From Dromaius novaehollandiae (Eukaryota > Chordata > Aves > Casuariiformes > Dromaiidae), in contig NC_088130.1 of assembly GCF_036370855.1 (NCBI RefSeq), positions 14,103,543-14,167,542 of the forward strand: a stretch of 64,000 nt of DNA. The letters are read 5' to 3'. The notes under the pieces were generated by a model. That model saw only the letters and a list, made by a program, of their open reading frames with translations, ran no database searches and was not told where the DNA came from. This document shows positions 42,401 to 52,876 of this stretch, piece after piece (within the stretch, counting starts at the first letter, position 1; each line of letters begins with the position of its first letter). A program made the position numbers and the translations under genes.

Positions 42401-45400
42401 GGACAAGAAGCATTAAGGACTGGTTTCTGGGTCAGCTGATCAATTAAATAGCATTAGTGTTTATCTGTCTTATAGCGCCATTTTGTTCCTAGGAGGAAGA
42501 GGATCCCAATAGCACTGGCCAGCTGAGAAGGCAGTATTTGCATGTCACTACAAAGTATTGCAAGTATTAAAATGTGCGGTTCAAAGAAGCAAAGCACAGG
42601 GGACAGAAGGAATGTAAATAGCAGTAAGAACTCATACCTGTCTGATTGCTGCAGTAAACTGGAGAGAAAGCAATGTCATCAAGGGCAACATAACCTCCCT
42701 TGGCGCTGTTGAAAGCAACTTCAAATATCACCTGGAAATGATAATCATTTGTTATTCATCTACCATATACCCAGTAATGTAGGAAGTACGTCTTCATATT
42801 ACTGAGTTCTGGTCAGATGGCCCAGGCAGACTCCAGGGCAGCTCAGACAGTACAGCAGGTGTCGGGACAGATTGAATTATATCACTGACTAGTGATACAA
42901 ATCATGGTCAGACCCTGGGGTCACATCTTTGTCCACTCAAGCCTTAGGAAGAATCATGGGGAACACAGCTCTTCTACTACTTTATGAGGCATCAGTAGTT
43001 TTAAAGGTGCAGTAAGGTTACTATCATGAGACCGTGCAAAGCCAGTACTTAGGGTTATTACTCTGTATTGACTACAATTTCAAAGAAGTTGCCTGATTAC
43101 TACTGTGTCTAGTATCTATCTGAATCAAGAGCTAAAAAAAAAAAACCCCATATGTAATACTCTGCATGAACTGTCATTATCATATTAAGTTTTCTCTGAA
43201 GATAACATCCTCAGACACTGAAACCCATGCCTTGGCATCAGCTGGCAGGGAAGATTCTTTAAAAAGTTATAGTTAAGATTAAAACCCAGAAAAGTTCTTA
43301 TTCTCTTTTGTTTACCACAAAACCAAACAATGTTTGTACTCAGCCCTTCTCGAGAGACATTCCCAAGGTAAGTGGAGCACAGTCCGTAATTCTTGAGGAA
43401 GTGTGTTAAAACTTATCTTAAGTGTCAAAGCTCTGAGTTACAGGAAAACCTTGAGGAAAGGCCTGAATCACAAGGCAACCCCAGGGACAAAACAAGGATA
43501 TAAAGACAAATGCTTCCAGAGTGAGAGCCCATTCAGTGAAAGCAATGCCTGCGATGTCCTGCCTACTGATGAGAGCCAAATTATGAGCGCTGCGAAAGGA
43601 TCCCGACACGTTTCTTAGCTGAATGAAAAAAAAAAAGACCCTTTTGAAGCTCAGCTGAAGTAAGTATAAGCAGGGTTTTCTCTTATTTCTGTCCAACGGT
43701 CTCTAAAAACAACAATTATGTTATTAATAGCTGGATTACATGAAAAATCGTGGGGCAGAACAAAGGCACATCTAGTCCAGTATTTTGTTTCTGACAGAGG
43801 AGGCCCACAGCAAGAACTGAATACGGCAAGTCTTCAGATCTACTTCCCTCACATGGTATTCCTGATGGATTTTTTTTCTTCCATGAATCTGCCTAATCAC
43901 TTTTTGACTCATCAAAATAATGGTATTCATAACATGCTGTGGCAGTGAGTTCCACGGTTTAGTTATGCTATCTATAAAAAAAATCCTCCTTTAGGTTATT
44001 TTAAACCTATTACCTGATCATTAAGAATTTGGGACAGCAATGGAAATTATGAGAAAGAGTAAATAGTTAAAACTTCTCCATCTCATTCATGACTTCTATG
44101 AACCTCTGCCATATTCTCCTTCATTTTCTTTACAGGTTGAAGTATCTTCATTCATGTAACTTCTCCATAGTTCTGATTATCCTCATCTCTCTCTTTTAGT
44201 TCTAGGATATCCTTTTTCAAATGAGAGGATTAGAGTTGTACACTCTACTGAAGACATGGGTACCCTGTGTATTTATTCAGTGGTATGGCATCTTCTGTTT
44301 TGCTGTTTATTCCTTCACAGATAATTTTGAATATTCCAGAGGGTTTTATGGAAGCCACTGAGAACTGAGATGATATTTTCACAAAACTAACTACAAGTGA
44401 TTATTAACTAATTTACAGCTACAGCGCTAGGAGTTTTTTTTCCCTTTGCATGCTAGCGTATACTTAGGGAACATTTAATTCATTTACCATTCAGTATTAT
44501 GAGATCTTTCTGCAATTCTTTGTGGCTCTTTTTGTTTTGATTCTCTTTACTATTTTGAATAGTATCATCAGCAAACTGTCACCTCCCTACTTAAAATATA
44601 TTGAAGATAATTTAAAAACTCATAGATACATTTATAACTGGAAGATAAGCATGAGAAACAAGAGCTTTGCATGCAGTCACAGAGCTGTGACACTGCTGGG
44701 ATAATGGAGACATGGTGGGACACCTTGCACAACTGAGTGCTATGATGGACAGATACAGGATCTTCAGGAGAGGCCGGCAGGGGAGATGAGGAGAAGGGCT
44801 GCCTGCTGTGTGGAAGAGCAGCTTGGGTGCATGGGGCTCTGGGTAAAAGCTTACAAGGCCAGCTCAGAGGGGACACCACTAAGCGTGGCATTGCGGTGGG
44901 AGTGTGTGACAGACCTCTGCCAACCAGGGTGAGGAAGGGGATGAAGCTTTCTTTGACCAGCTCAAGGAAGTCTCTGTGCCACAGACACCTGTTCTCATCA
45001 GGGATTTTAACCTCCCCAACATCTGCTGGATGGGCAACATGGTGGGGTGTAAGCAATCCAGGAGATTTCTGGAGGGTGCCACGGATAATTTCTTGATAAT
45101 CAGGTACTGGGTGGGCCAACCAGAGGTGATGCACAGCTGGATCTGATATTCACTAACAAGGAAGAGCTGGTTGGGGATGTGGTAATCAGTGGCAGCCTTG
45201 GCTGTAGTGGCCATGAAATAGTGGAGGTCAAGGTCCTGAAGGGAGCAAGGGAAGCAGGAGAGTAACAGAGCCCAGACCCTTAACCTTAGGAGACCAGATT
45301 TTGGCTTATACAGGAAGCTGGTAGGTGGGATCCCATCAGAGGCAACTCCGAGGGCCAAAGTGTCCAGAAAACCTGGCATGGCACAGCTCTAATGGAAAAA

Positions 45401-48400
45401 GCAGCAGATAGGAGGGGGAAACAAGGACAGGCTACAAAGGAGGAAATGAGAAACACTACCTGAGCATGTTGGTGTGGTGTCAGGAAAGCCAAAGCTCAGC
45501 TGGAGTCAAGACTTGCAAGGGACTTCAAGAAGAGCTTCCACAGCTACTTTAGTGGACTAAAGCCTGAACTTTTAGTAGTGGACTAAAAGACTGAACAAGG
45601 AAAATGTGTGCCCACTGCTGGATGGGGGTCGGTGATTTAGTGATAGTGGTCAGAGATGATGCTGAGGTGCTTGCTGCCTTCTCTGTCATCACCAGCAAGG
45701 TCCGCCAAGACTCTGTGCTTAGTGACAGGGCTCAAGGAGGAGAGAAGCCACGAGCCAGGGTGAGAATCAAGTCAGGGATTGCTCGCAAGCGAGGGTGCTG
45801 AGAGAGCTGGTGGATGTCCTTGCAAGGTCACTATACACCAGCTTTGACAGGTTGTGGAGATCAGGGGAGGTCCACCACAACTGCAGAAAGGCTAATCTTG
45901 CACACATCTGCAAAACAGGGAAAAAACTCAATCTGAGGAACTGCAGGCTGGTCAGCATCACTTTTGGTCCCTGCGAAAATTATGGAGTGAGTCCTCTTGG
46001 AGCAAATTTTTGGGCACATGAGGAAGAAGGTGGTGATCAGGAACAGTCTGCATGGATTTGTCAAGAGTAAACCATGCCTGACCAACCTGACTGTTTTCTG
46101 TGGCAATGCCCAGATTTGCAGATGAAAGGAAAGCAGCAGTTGTCATTTACCTCCACTCTAGCAAGGCTTTCGATGCCATCTCCTACAATATTCTTGCATA
46201 CAAGTTGTGACTTTACAATCTGTGTGAAAGGACCACTAGATGGGTAAAAAACTGGTTGGATGGTCAGGCTCAGAGGATTGTGGTTAATGGGTTGTACTCT
46301 ACTGTGGAGGCAGTAACAAGTGTGGTACCACAAGGGCTATTCCCCAAATAAACCTCTATCTTCAAGTTTTGGGGTGTTTATTTTTATTGATAATATCAAC
46401 CAGTTTGCCTGATATGGAAATCACACTCAATCTGCAACCCTCTTGCACTCTCTATTCCTGTCATACTTAGGCAGTTATACATAATTGTATATCACAATTA
46501 ATAACTTGGCAATTTTATATGAGTTTCTTCGACATTCTTCTGTGAATACCATCTGGCGTTGATGATTTGTTACTGTTCTTTTTACCTACTCTCCCACTGA
46601 CGTATCAATTTAAGACAGTTCCTTTAATTTCACTCCAATAAAAAAAAGCTCTAGTGTGGAAATTTTTCTCATGTCCTTCATAGAGCACACAGACGCAAAG
46701 GACTCATTTAGTTTTTCTGCTGTGGTTCAGTATTTGTGCACTTCTATTACACCTTGATTAGACCCCCAGATTCTTAGACATCCTTTCTAATTCTGATGTG
46801 TTACTAAATGCTTTGTAATTAATTTTATTCCTTTAAAACACTATTCCTGCTCTTTCTTTACAGCCTGCCAGGGCATACCATCTTTTCTATTCTTCCCATT
46901 TGGATATAACATCTGCTTTTAGAATAATGTCTTATTCATGTCATAGCTTGCTTCACTTCACTGTTTAACCATTCCAGCTTTTTCTTTTTCTTTTTTTTTC
47001 TTTTAAAGTCTTTTCAGGTTGTTGTTACACATTCATTCCTGGCTTCAGATATGGTGTCTTTAAATGATTTCCATGATATCACCAAACTTTATACCTTGCT
47101 AGCTACCCCTGTTCCTCTGTTCCTATAGTGTAATTTGCTATCAGATCTCAGCTCCTTTCCTACACGATCTGAAGTCTATCTCAATGGATGACACGTAAGT
47201 TGCTGCACATGCCTTATTCCAGTTTGTCTACCTACTTACCCTAATGTCCTGCATCACTCTAGGAATGTAGAGAAGTGCCTTCTATACATAACCAATACTA
47301 AATCCAGCTCATCTCCCCTTCTTGGTGAAAAGTCTCCTGCTGGTAGAGTAACTTTGGGTTCATTTGATGGGTTCTATTCATTAATAGGTTTATTTGGTCA
47401 CTGCCATTTCAGAGTGGACTGAGAGACCCCTGACGTTATTTAGTGGGAGCTAAAAGATCTCGCACTAGTGGGACTCCACAACCTCCCACCGTGGCCTGTT
47501 CAAGTACTTCAGCACCTGACCCCATCTTTGCTGAAAAACAAGCACCAGTATGAAAAGTTTTTTCTCCTTGGCCTTTATGCAACGGCAAAAGAAGCAACCG
47601 ATCACCAATATCTTTATCACAATCTTTCAGATACTGGAAGGCTACTGCCATGTTCCCTACTTGGTCTGGGACAGCGCTGATGTATGATGCAACCTGGAAG
47701 GCATAACTGAGCCGTATAGGAATAATTGTTTTACCTCCATTGGGTACGGTGCATCGAAGTCAACTTCTGCTAAAGTCCAGCCTGCACTCAACGCACTTTC
47801 TGTTTTCCAGATCTCTTCATAAAAGCCACTCATATCTCTCAAGTAAACAGTAAAAACAATGCTACTCTCCTGCTTCAGTTGATAATAAAAAGATAAGCAG
47901 CCAGACATCGGGGCTGTTGTCTTTGGTGAGATTAGCTGGGCCACTTCCTGAAAGTGCTTGACGTAGACAGAGTCCACATACATGTAGTGACCTAAAAGTA
48001 TAAAAGAAACTTGGTATAAGGACACCCTTTAAAGGACATCATTTAAAAGAAGTATCCACAGATGGGCAGGAACTAGCGTATCACAACTTGGACATCAATG
48101 GTTGGTTCCTAGGAAATTTTAGCTATTCTAAGCAACCTTTTTTTTCTCCTTTCACCTTATGGACAACCCACAGTTGTTTGGCTAAGACACCACAGGCAAA
48201 ACAGTCAATCTCAGGTCTTTCTCAAGTCTTTATTTTAAAACTTTATAATAAAGAAAGTAATAAGCTGAATTTTTTGGAGCTGTTCATAAATGCAAAAATG
48301 CATTACAACAGAGTAATCCCTCCCTCACAACAGCTTAGTTTAGTATTTAATCTTTTCCTAAGTGCTAACTTCCACTGAGATAAACTAAGTAAATGAACAT

Positions 48401-51400
48401 GACTCTAAGCCATGTGTTTCCTCATCTGTTTTAGTCAGCATTTCATTTAATATATCAAATGACTTGGCAAGTAATCTTTATTCTGTACATTTCACTGCAC
48501 GTGTAATTCTGCTTAGTCTGTCTAGGATTTGATTTCTAAATGTTTTATCTTCACTGAATACTTTTTGTAAAAGCTTTCTTAAAAAAAAGGCTTTGGGGAG
48601 TCGTTCATAAACGGAAAAATGCATTACAATTGAGTAAAATCCCTGCCCTCCAAGAGCCAATACTACCTGCAGGATTTTCAAAGGGTATTGATTCTCAGAC
48701 TTATGCTGATTGTGGGAGAACTATCTTGATTTAAACAGGACATATGCATGTGCATGGTATACTGTGCACCTACAGTTTTTCCCTCTTTTACACTCCCAGA
48801 AGCACGGATCTACACCATCAAACAATATCAGTTGATCAACTGAAAAATGTTGCTTCACAAGCTACTTCAGCATTGACACTGCAGACTGTGTATTTAGGCT
48901 TGTACGTGCTTGTACTTGTATCACACCCCTATAGCCCACTAATTAGCTAATACTGTTCTCAAACCTGGAGATTTCACTTCTTTTTGCATTGGAGTGGAAT
49001 AAAGGAAAAGGGCTCGCCCGGCAGTAGGTCTCCTCCAGCCTGCCCACGGTCACAAGACTGTTGAAACTTCAGGGGTACTTGCCTGAGAAGTCAGCGCTTC
49101 ATTCTTCTGCTGCAGTTTTACATTTCACGGCTTAATTACAGTCTCCCTGACAAAGGGTTGAAGGGCTTCATAACACACTTCTTGCAAAAAGAAGGCTCTC
49201 CTGTGAATTTTGGCTTCTTGGGATCTTCTCAGTCCACGGTCAGCAGAGAGGGTTTGGCGTGAAATAGAAACAGTCTGGCTACCAGGAAACAGCTCCCTCC
49301 CAGTTGGCGGCTTTTGCTATCACATACAGTACTTTTTAATATGTAGATCCATGGTCAGCCATTGAAGTTGTGGTGAGTGAAACTTCCATCACACTTTTTA
49401 CCAATTTTTAAGTGACTCAGGGTCATGCAGGGCTGGACTGACACTCTGTACTCAACTCACACAATTGTGAAATGAAATAAAAAGGCACAGCGGCATGAGT
49501 TAAGGAAGGAGTATCACCCTTACTTTTCGTGACGCGATTCCTTGTACTGTCACAAACGTCACTTTGTCTGAGATGTGCAGTGTGGCGCAACAAGCCAGAT
49601 CTCCTGAGTGTCCTCTACTGTGGTATTTCATACAAAACTATGTTAAAAGACTAAAATACCTGCCAACCCTTCACTATGATTATATAAAAGGCTCTTCTCT
49701 CAGCAAGGTGGCCAGGACAAGTATTTCACACAGGGAAAGTGCTGGAGAACCCCTTAAGCCTTTAAAGTACCCTGCCTTCTGTGGGCTGCATTAATTGCAC
49801 CCTGTTGGAGTAAAGGAAACACAACTCCTAAACCTTGTGCCATTTAACGTCAAATTCTCCAAATGTGCTTCAGGCCCTGTGTTTTCCCACTCACTTCCAG
49901 TGGCCACTGGGAAAAAATCTCTGCCACATGTATGGGCCAGCAGTACAAGCTTTTAAAACATATTATACATTATCGTGGCCCATACTTGTAAAATCCACAA
50001 AAAGATGGTTCCCTCCCACCCCTCACTGTCCAACATACTATTCTAATTCTGAGTTGTTTTCAAGCATAACAAAAGGCATAGACCCAAATTTTCCACTTTA
50101 CTTCCGTTTTGCATTCGTTGCTTACCCAACTCACTGTTACGTGTGTGGTCTTTGGGAAGGACAGACTGAGAACTGCGAATGTTTCCTCCACCAACAAACC
50201 AGTTTACATTGGGGTTCCAGCGGTTCATGAAGCCACAAAGGTGATTTTCTTCAAAGTCACATTCTGCAATTGTAGACACCATCATGAAGATCTCATAATA
50301 GCTTAATGTACGCATTTACATCACAGAAACTGGAAGAAAAGCGATTGCTAAGCGCTGGCCTGGCTTTAGGTGAGTCAGTGCATTGAATGCCTACACTTAT
50401 AAAACTGGACACAATACTTAACAGCTTATAATAAATGGAAGCTAATTTAGCCACAATTCTTGATGACTGCTATAGATTCTCATTTCCATCCTGTTCAGTC
50501 CTACCTATCTTTGATTATTTGGTTATATATGACTACTGTAACTTAGAATTGAGTAAAATTGACTTAAAATATACCACTTTCTAGCCCTTATTGAATAGTC
50601 AGCACAGAATTCCCACTGCTGAAGGGAGGGTTTTGCAGGGAGCCGCCCTGAGAGGGTGACCCACTGCAAACCTGCCAGCCTGCCACAGCATGGAGCGAGG
50701 GAGCTGCCGGGGGCAGGTGGAAGCAAGGCAGGACCAGCAGTCTGCACAGCCAAAGACCTGTAGTAATTCGGCTGGACTCCGCCAGAGCTGTAAAGGCCCC
50801 CTAGCCTCCCAGCTGCTGCAATTTTTGAATTTCATTAGCAGTTTTGGAAAGTACCATAGGGAACCGACAATAATTCTAAGTATCAACATAGCTTTGTCTC
50901 TGCGGCCGGCAGGCTGCCTCTGTAAGGCAGCATGAACAGGCAGGGAGCAGAAATAACATCGCAGCTGTTATGTCTAGGGTTTGCAGCAGCCTAGTTTCGT
51001 GAAAATATAACACTTGGTCCCACTCAGACAATAAATAGCATAAGAATAGAATGAATTATTGTATGTGAAAAGTCTCTATACATTAGAAAGCAAGGCAGGT
51101 AAATAAATGCTCACATAAGGGCACACAATCTTAATTTAAAAACAATGAAATGTCTATTTCATTAATTTTTCAGACTATTTTTCAATTTTAAAAGCTACTT
51201 TTTTTCTCTCTCTCTCTAAACCGGGACCTTTTATTCAGTTTTTAAACAGCCAGTGAGGCATTTTTTTCTATGCAATATGGGCAGCTGGGTAGAGAGTACT
51301 CACCAATACAGTATCCCGGGGTTATTTTAATCTCAAAAACTGCTATGCTGGCAGATTTATCTTTTCCCAGCTCACCTTCCAGAACAATCTGCACAATATA

Positions 51401-52876
51401 AACCAAATGGTACAATTTAGGGTGTCGGTATTTCCATCATCACGCTGGGCATTTAAACCACAGAAATGGGTGAATTAGCGAAACATGTAAGGAGTCTCTT
51501 CATCCCTAGAGCCCACAGAGGTGCATTTACTGAGAGAGCTTGGGGCAGTAACAGGCAGACTGCACTGAAGACCGACTTCACCTCCTTTGGCTAGGACAGA
51601 AAGCGCACTGAAAGGCAATGGGACACAGCCTAAATAGCCTGCACTTCGTATCAACGCAAATAAAGGACTTCAGACTCCTCAGCTCTGGGATCTGGGTAGA
51701 AATACTCTCCTCCAAGCTCCTGACTCTCACTTCTTGCAGACGGCCGCAGAGGACAGGGATGAGCGAGCACAGCTGCAGACCTAAGGCCTGGGAGATGGCG
51801 TATCTGCCACAGGACCGCGGCGGCTACGCCAGTCTGCAGAGAAGCGAGGCATCGTTGCTGCTTTGGTTTGGTCAGCTGTGCTTTCCGGCGAGCTGAAAAA
51901 TGCATTTATTTGGAAGCACAATAACTGTCTGACTCAAAACAGCATTACTCACTGATTCTAGAGACAGAAATGGGCAACCGATTCACACAGTGCTAGGCCA
52001 CATCAGTTGTAAGCTAGACGTTTTGGAGCGAACAGCCAGCATCCCAATAGGATGGAATAAATTTTTCATCTAGCCAAAAAGTATATATTGAAGACCACAC
52101 ACTCTGTGGAAGTCTTTTAAGTGAGAACTTACAAGGAGAAGTATTGTTTGCACTCAAGCACAACGCAAAGACTGGTTTACAGTGTCCAGCTCTGTGCCGA
52201 CCTTACGTGTAATTCCAAATAGCACGAACCAATACAAACGTGTACCTGTGACACTTCCCAGCCTGACACAGGACTGTTTGGAGAACAAACCTTAATTCTC
52301 TAACACTTCCTGGCCCTGCATTCACTCTCCCGTGAACTACACCTCGTGTAAAGCAATAGGCATTGCACATGGCAGGCCTGAATGTTTGAGTCCTTAAACA
52401 AGCAGGTAAGTAAACAAAATCCAGCCTCAGTTCCTGGGAAAAAATACCATCTCCACCTAGTTCTCTTTGGTTTCACCACAGCAAGCTTTCCCACTCAGGT
52501 CTACAATGACAGCCCAGAGTCAGGCCAAGGGTGACAAAGTTCAAAGAGTAATCCATATATCACAACATGTGCACAATAAATCCTTTGGTATCTTCTAAAA
52601 TCGTACTTACCTTGTACTTTTTTGTGCTATTTGCTAAATCTAAACTAGCTATGAGCCAGCTATCTGAAGGCTCCTTGGCTGACCACAGCAAACGATCAAA
52701 GCTCTCTCCCTCTTGCCTCAGATACAGGTTGAGCCTGGTGGGATCGGACGAAGATGCCGAAGTTGTTGCTATCTGGTAAATCAGTCTGATACAGCTCCAC
52801 TCTTCAGAGTGTAGTTCAGGACTGGAAAGTATTGCTCTCTCACCCTCATGAGATGTATCCACAGAAATGTAATGTC
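21414..52876 (-). CDS. MAMDC2: MAMDC2, MAM domain-containing protein 2 (partial gene, 12 coding exons)
   Basis: Twelve minus-strand exons splice in frame over 31 kb (1907 nt, about 635 codons with stop), against roughly 686 residues in the human protein (from recall). The missing 50 or so residues fit the signal peptide and start of MAM1 in an upstream exon. MAMDC2 is a secreted/extracellular-matrix proteoglycan with four MAM (meprin/A5/mu) adhesion modules. Each MAM is built of three exons: N-terminal part with the first cysteines, central beta sandwich opening G-H/Y-Y, and a C-terminal strand ending DD(I)..SxxxC. Domain boundaries are always phase 1, allowing symmetric module duplication. 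NxS/T sequons include NST in MAM1 and NQT at the end of MAM2. It is tandem with SMC5, as in mammals. Identification is strong. Confidence 0.94.
21806..21890 (-). CDS. MAMDC2: MAMDC2 exon: MAM4 C-terminal part
   Basis: [27 protein letters not shown]-type end; 85 nt, phase 0 to 1, TTTACAG acceptor and GTAAGC donor. GDTAVDD-like strand and final cysteine close the fourth MAM. Confidence 0.95.
21891..26351. other. MAMDC2 introns flanking the MAM4 central exon
   Basis: Apart from the exon at 22907-23166, this AT-rich stretch shows only short simple repeats, such as the (CA)n near 23641-23670. No other gene seen. Confidence 0.6.
22907..23166 (-). CDS. MAMDC2: MAMDC2 exon: MAM4 central part
   Basis: [20 protein letters not shown], then [20 protein letters not shown] and [20 protein letters not shown] to Q; 260 nt, phase 1 to 0, CTAAG acceptor and GTAAGC donor. 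[13 protein letters not shown] is the conserved MAM central core. Confidence 0.96.
26352..26504 (-). CDS. MAMDC2: MAMDC2 exon: MAM4 N-terminal part
   Basis: [20 protein letters not shown], then [20 protein letters not shown] and [10 protein letters not shown]; 153 nt, phase 1 to 1, TCTAG acceptor and GTGAGT donor. The basic KKRGRG/HRRRG patch in the MAM4 loop could bind glycosaminoglycans or other matrix polyanions (inference). Confidence 0.95.
   Translation of the reverse strand: MYCHPIPENALSKKMSVCLPRRSEVAGAGTGEGVQLPLPTLDREETTLLG
28148..28241 (-). CDS. MAMDC2: MAMDC2 exon: MAM3 C-terminal part
   Basis: [28 protein letters not shown]-type end; 94 nt, phase 0 to 1, TTGCAG acceptor and GTAAGA donor. 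It contains additional cysteines (SWC, DCG) compared with the other MAM ends. A 10.2-kb intron separates it from the previous exon, the longest in the visible gene. Confidence 0.94.
28242..38472. other. MAMDC2 long intron between MAM3 exons
   Basis: Ten kilobases without supported genes. Low-complexity patches: C/A run near 28566-28590, purine-rich 33400-33470. A stretch near 33180-33300 resembles LINE L3/CR1 3' sequence weakly. Open frames here are short and lack domains. Confidence 0.6.
38473..38738 (-). CDS. MAMDC2: MAMDC2 exon: MAM3 central part
   Basis: [20 protein letters not shown], then [20 protein letters not shown] and [15 protein letters not shown]; 266 nt, phase 1 to 0, CTTACAG acceptor and GTAAGA donor. 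Confidence 0.95.
39688..39834 (-). CDS. MAMDC2: MAMDC2 exon: MAM3 N-terminal part
   Basis: [20 protein letters not shown], then [20 protein letters not shown] and TGDHTTGF; 147 nt, phase 1 to 1, TTTTAG acceptor and GTAAAT donor. [11 protein letters not shown] is the MAM-start cysteine pair; GDHTTG is the conserved loop before the central exon. Confidence 0.95.
39835..42637. other. MAMDC2 intron between MAM2 and MAM3
   Basis: No gene or clear repeat recognised. Confidence 0.55.
42638..42731 (-). CDS. MAMDC2: MAMDC2 exon: MAM2 C-terminal part
   Basis: [27 protein letters not shown]-type end followed by a SNQT sequon; 94 nt, phase 0 to 1, TTTCCAG acceptor and GTATGA donor. The LDDIAFS motif is the conserved MAM C-terminal strand. 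Confidence 0.95.
43780..44640 (+). mobile_element. Old L3/CR1-type LINE 3' sequence, part 1
   Basis: Contains blocks typical of ancient amniote L3 LINE tails: GCAGTGAGTTCCACGGTTTA, GAGAAAGAGTAAATAGTTAA and CATGACTTCTATGAACCTCT, followed by TCTTTTAGTTCTAGGATATC. No coding capacity. In a MAMDC2 intron. Family assignment is from recall of consensus-like phrases. Confidence 0.6.
44641..46345 (+). mobile_element. Old CR1 LINE: endonuclease and partial reverse transcriptase, decayed
   Basis: Decayed CR1 ORF2 on plus. An endonuclease-like region spans 44870-45240 ([10 protein letters not shown]-like and a [10 protein letters not shown]-like segment ending SGHEIVEVK), broken by frameshifts. RT-like sequence 46140-46330 carries an [16 protein letters not shown]-like stretch and [15 protein letters not shown]. 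It is truncated before the active-site FADD. Far more decayed than the 11.2-kb copy. Confidence 0.75.
46380..47230 (+). mobile_element. Old L3/CR1-type LINE 3' sequence, part 2
   Basis: AT-rich non-coding sequence with LINE-tail-like phrases that appears to continue 43780-44640, interrupted by the CR1 piece. Nesting of one LINE in another is inferred. Confidence 0.4.
47465..47690 (-). mobile_element. CR1 LINE 3' fragment
   Basis: On the plus strand it reads as the complement of a CR1 3' region: TCCACAACCTCCCACCGTGG, a CTCCTTGGCC block, and CTTTCAGATACTGGAAGGCT, phrases common in reverse-oriented avian CR1. It ends about 45 bp short of the MAM2 central exon. Confidence 0.6.
47735..47991 (-). 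CDS. MAMDC2: MAMDC2 exon: MAM2 central part
   Basis: [20 protein letters not shown], then [20 protein letters not shown] and [20 protein letters not shown] to ME, 257 nt, phase 1 to 0, TTTTAG acceptor and GTAAAA donor. It follows a damaged CR1 fragment that stops just short of the exon. Confidence 0.95.
47992..50125. other. MAMDC2 intron within MAM2
   Basis: A local duplication is visible: GCATTACAACAGAGTAA near 48300 and GCATTACAATTGAGTAA near 48620, each preceded by a GTTCATAAA-type phrase. Otherwise featureless. Confidence 0.45.
50126..50263 (-). CDS. MAMDC2: MAMDC2 exon: MAM2 N-terminal part
   Basis: [23 protein letters not shown].. then [14 protein letters not shown], 138 nt, phase 1 to 1, ATTGCAG acceptor and GTAAGC donor. 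The CDFE...LCGF signature with paired cysteines is the classic start of a MAM domain. Confidence 0.95.
51304..51388 (-). CDS. MAMDC2: MAMDC2 exon: MAM1 C-terminal part
   Basis: [27 protein letters not shown]-type ending, 85 nt, phase 0 to 1, GTGCAG acceptor and GTGAGT donor. It closes MAM1 with its terminal cysteine. Invisible as an open frame by itself. Confidence 0.93.
52611..52876 (-). CDS. MAMDC2: MAMDC2 exon: MAM1 central part
   Basis: [20 protein letters not shown], then [20 protein letters not shown] and [20 protein letters not shown] to NSTKKYK, between CCCAG and GTAAGT; phase 1 to 0. It is the first MAMDC2 exon found in the window. The preceding exon must end in phase 1 with the first G of the initial glycine codon. 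Confidence 0.95.
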
